DNA of 22,898 nucleotides from JAVKFF01 sp040226215 (GTDB lineage Bacteria > Pseudomonadota > Alphaproteobacteria > DSM-16000 > Inquilinaceae). Position numbers and translations under genes: made by a program. Below the pieces are notes generated by a model. The model did no database searches and was not told the origin of the DNA. It was given only the letters and a program-made list of their open reading frames with translations. The stretch spans positions 1-22,898 of the forward strand of contig JAVKFF010000157.1 in the NCBI GenBank assembly GCA_040226215.1, written 5' to 3'. Below, piece after piece: positions 21,956-22,898 of the stretch; within the stretch, counting starts at the first letter, position 1; each line of letters opens with the position of its first letter.

Positions 21956-22656
21956 CGGCGCTCGCCGCCTGCCGGGCCGCCGTCTTCGACGCCTACGGCA
22001 CCCTGTTCGACGTGCACGCGCCGGCCGCCCGGCTGGAGAAGGAGATCGGCCGCCCGCTGGGGGAGATCAGCGCCCTCTGGCGCGCCAAGCAGCTCGAATA
22101 TACCTGGCTGCGGGCGTTGATGGGCCGGCACGCCGATTTCTGGCAGGTGACCCAGGACGCCCTCGACGTCGCCATGGAGGCGTGCGGCCTGCGCGACGAT
22201 GCCCTGCGCCTCGAACTGCTCCACCTCTACCGCTCGCTCGACGCCTATGGCGACGCCGTCACGGTGCTGGAGCGTCTGCGCCGGTCGTCCAAGACCACGG
22301 CCGTCTTCTCCAACGCCAATCCCGGCATGCTGGACGACGCGGTGGCGGCGGCGGGGCTCGGCGACCACCTCGACGCCGTGCTGTCGATCGAGGCAGCCGG
22401 CATCTACAAGCCGGCGCCGCGCGCCTACCAGGTGGTGGTCGACGCGCTCGGCATCCCGGCGGCGGAGATCGCCTTCGTCTCCTCCAACCCCTTCGACGCG
22501 CATGGCGCGGCCGCTTTCGGCTTCAACGCCATCTGGGTGAACCGCGCCGGACGGCCCGGCGATCGCCTGCCCGGCACGCCGCGCGCGGTCGTCGACGACC
22601 TGACCCAACTCCTGCCCCTGCTGCTGCCCGACGCCAACGAGGACACCCGCGCGTGA
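21952..22656 (+). CDS. HAD-superfamily hydrolase, type II (S)-2-haloacid dehalogenase-like
   Basis: This 234-residue protein opens with AAVFDAYGTLFDVHAPA, where Asp13 is the nucleophile. The helical cap contains LWRAKQLEYTWLRALMGRHADFW, characteristic of the 2-haloacid dehalogenase group. FSNANPGMLDD carries motif II, YKPAPRAYQ contains the motif III lysine, and FVSSNPFDAHGAAAFGF contains the motif IV Ser, Asn and Asp. These residues match known L-2-haloacid dehalogenases, but many members act on other substrates. The ATG overlaps the slt stop by four bases, and its own stop overlaps the next gene, which indicates an operon. Confidence 0.92.
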   Translation: MTALAACRAAVFDAYGTLFDVHAPAARLEKEIGRPLGEISALWRAKQLEYTWLRALMGRHADFWQVTQDALDVAMEACGLRDDALRLELLHLYRSLDAYGDAVTVLERLRRSSKTTAVFSNANPGMLDDAVAAAGLGDHLDAVLSIEAAGIYKPAPRAYQVVVDALGIPAAEIAFVSSNPFDAHGAAAFGFNAIWVNRAGRPGDRLPGTPRAVVDDLTQLLPLLLPDANEDTRA

Positions 22657-22898
22657 GCCATGAGATCCCGGTATCGATCGACGACATCCGCGCCGCCGCC
22701 GACCGGCTGGCCGGCATGGCGGTGCGCACGCCGCTGCTGGAAAGCCCCCTGCTCAACGAACGGCTCGGCGCCCGCCTGCTGGTCAAGGCCGAGCCGCTGC
22801 AACGTACCGGGTCCTTCAAGTTCCGCGGTGCCTACAACGCCATCGCCCAGATCCCGGCGGCGGAGCGCGGCCGTGGCGTGGTCGGCCTGTCGAGCGGC
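22653..22898 (+). CDS. Threonine/serine dehydratase, N-terminal part (3' truncated by window edge)
   Basis: The first 82 residues of a fold-type II PLP enzyme are present. The segment RTPLLESPLLNERLGARLL is followed by KAEPLQRTGSFKFRGAYNAI, where Lys56 forms the PLP Schiff base, and the window ends at VVGLSSG, just before the expected Asn-His. The start is a GTG that overlaps the dehalogenase stop codon as GTGA; the ATG at 22660 is in another frame. It may be a threonine ammonia-lyase, serine racemase or related dehydratase, because the distinguishing C-terminal part lies outside the window. Confidence 0.9.
   Translation, partial: MSHEIPVSIDDIRAAADRLAGMAVRTPLLESPLLNERLGARLLVKAEPLQRTGSFKFRGAYNAIAQIPAAERGRGVVGLSSG

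Overview
The window is GC-rich, densely coded DNA from an alphaproteobacterium, most likely Rhodospirillales in the broad sense. The main evidence is the minus-strand order rpoZ - rsh - acpS - lepB - rnc - era - recO - parC, a known alphaproteobacterial housekeeping cluster, and the adjacent NYN-domain / UDG / smpB / dapA / slt block. I saw no tRNA, rRNA, CRISPR array, insertion sequence, phage gene or attachment site. Almost every gene belongs to a recognisable family.

Layout. (1) 1-3009, plus strand: the 3' end of a DmdC-like acyl-CoA dehydrogenase, a YnfA-family membrane protein, a stand-alone Lrp/AsnC ligand-binding (RAM) domain, a kynurenine-formamidase-like alpha/beta hydrolase and a small secreted lytic transglycosylase-like protein. 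(2) 3128-5803, minus strand: an FkbM-type methyltransferase and a class I methyltransferase with a regulatory domain; the latter has a hairpin in its leader. (3) 5917-7377: an HxlR-type regulator divergent from a PLP-dependent cysteine-synthase-like gene, with a tandem repeated operator-like element between them. (4) 7439-8017, minus strand: bioY, ended by a good intrinsic terminator. (5) 8101-16835, minus strand: the housekeeping cluster for topoisomerase IV, recombination repair, ribosome assembly, RNA processing, protein secretion, acyl-carrier-protein activation, the stringent response and the RNA polymerase omega subunit. An intrinsic terminator separates rpoZ from rsh. (6) 16836-17162: an AT-richer divergent intergenic region. 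(7) 17163-18478, plus strand: a LabA-like NYN protein and a family-5 uracil-DNA glycosylase. (8) 18502-19917, minus strand: smpB and dapA. (9) 19961-22898, plus strand: a soluble lytic transglycosylase, a type II haloacid dehalogenase-like protein and the 5' end of a threonine/serine dehydratase, with 4-base stop/start overlaps.

How the genes relate. The central cluster joins stringent-response signalling (rsh, rpoZ) with lipid-synthesis activation (acpS), secretion (lepB), RNA processing and ribosome assembly (rnc, era), repair (recO) and decatenation (parC). Many of these genes are separated by only a few bases or overlap, so co-transcription and translational coupling are likely. The peripheral genes look like small independent units.

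I did not find a convincing undescribed multi-gene system. The most interesting signals are small: the tandem 24-bp elements in the HxlR/cysteine-synthase-like intergenic region, a leader hairpin whose pairing is complete only in minus-strand RNA, a long acidic and internally repeated tail on omega, the absence of pdxJ from its usual place, and palindromes at all three convergent gene junctions.
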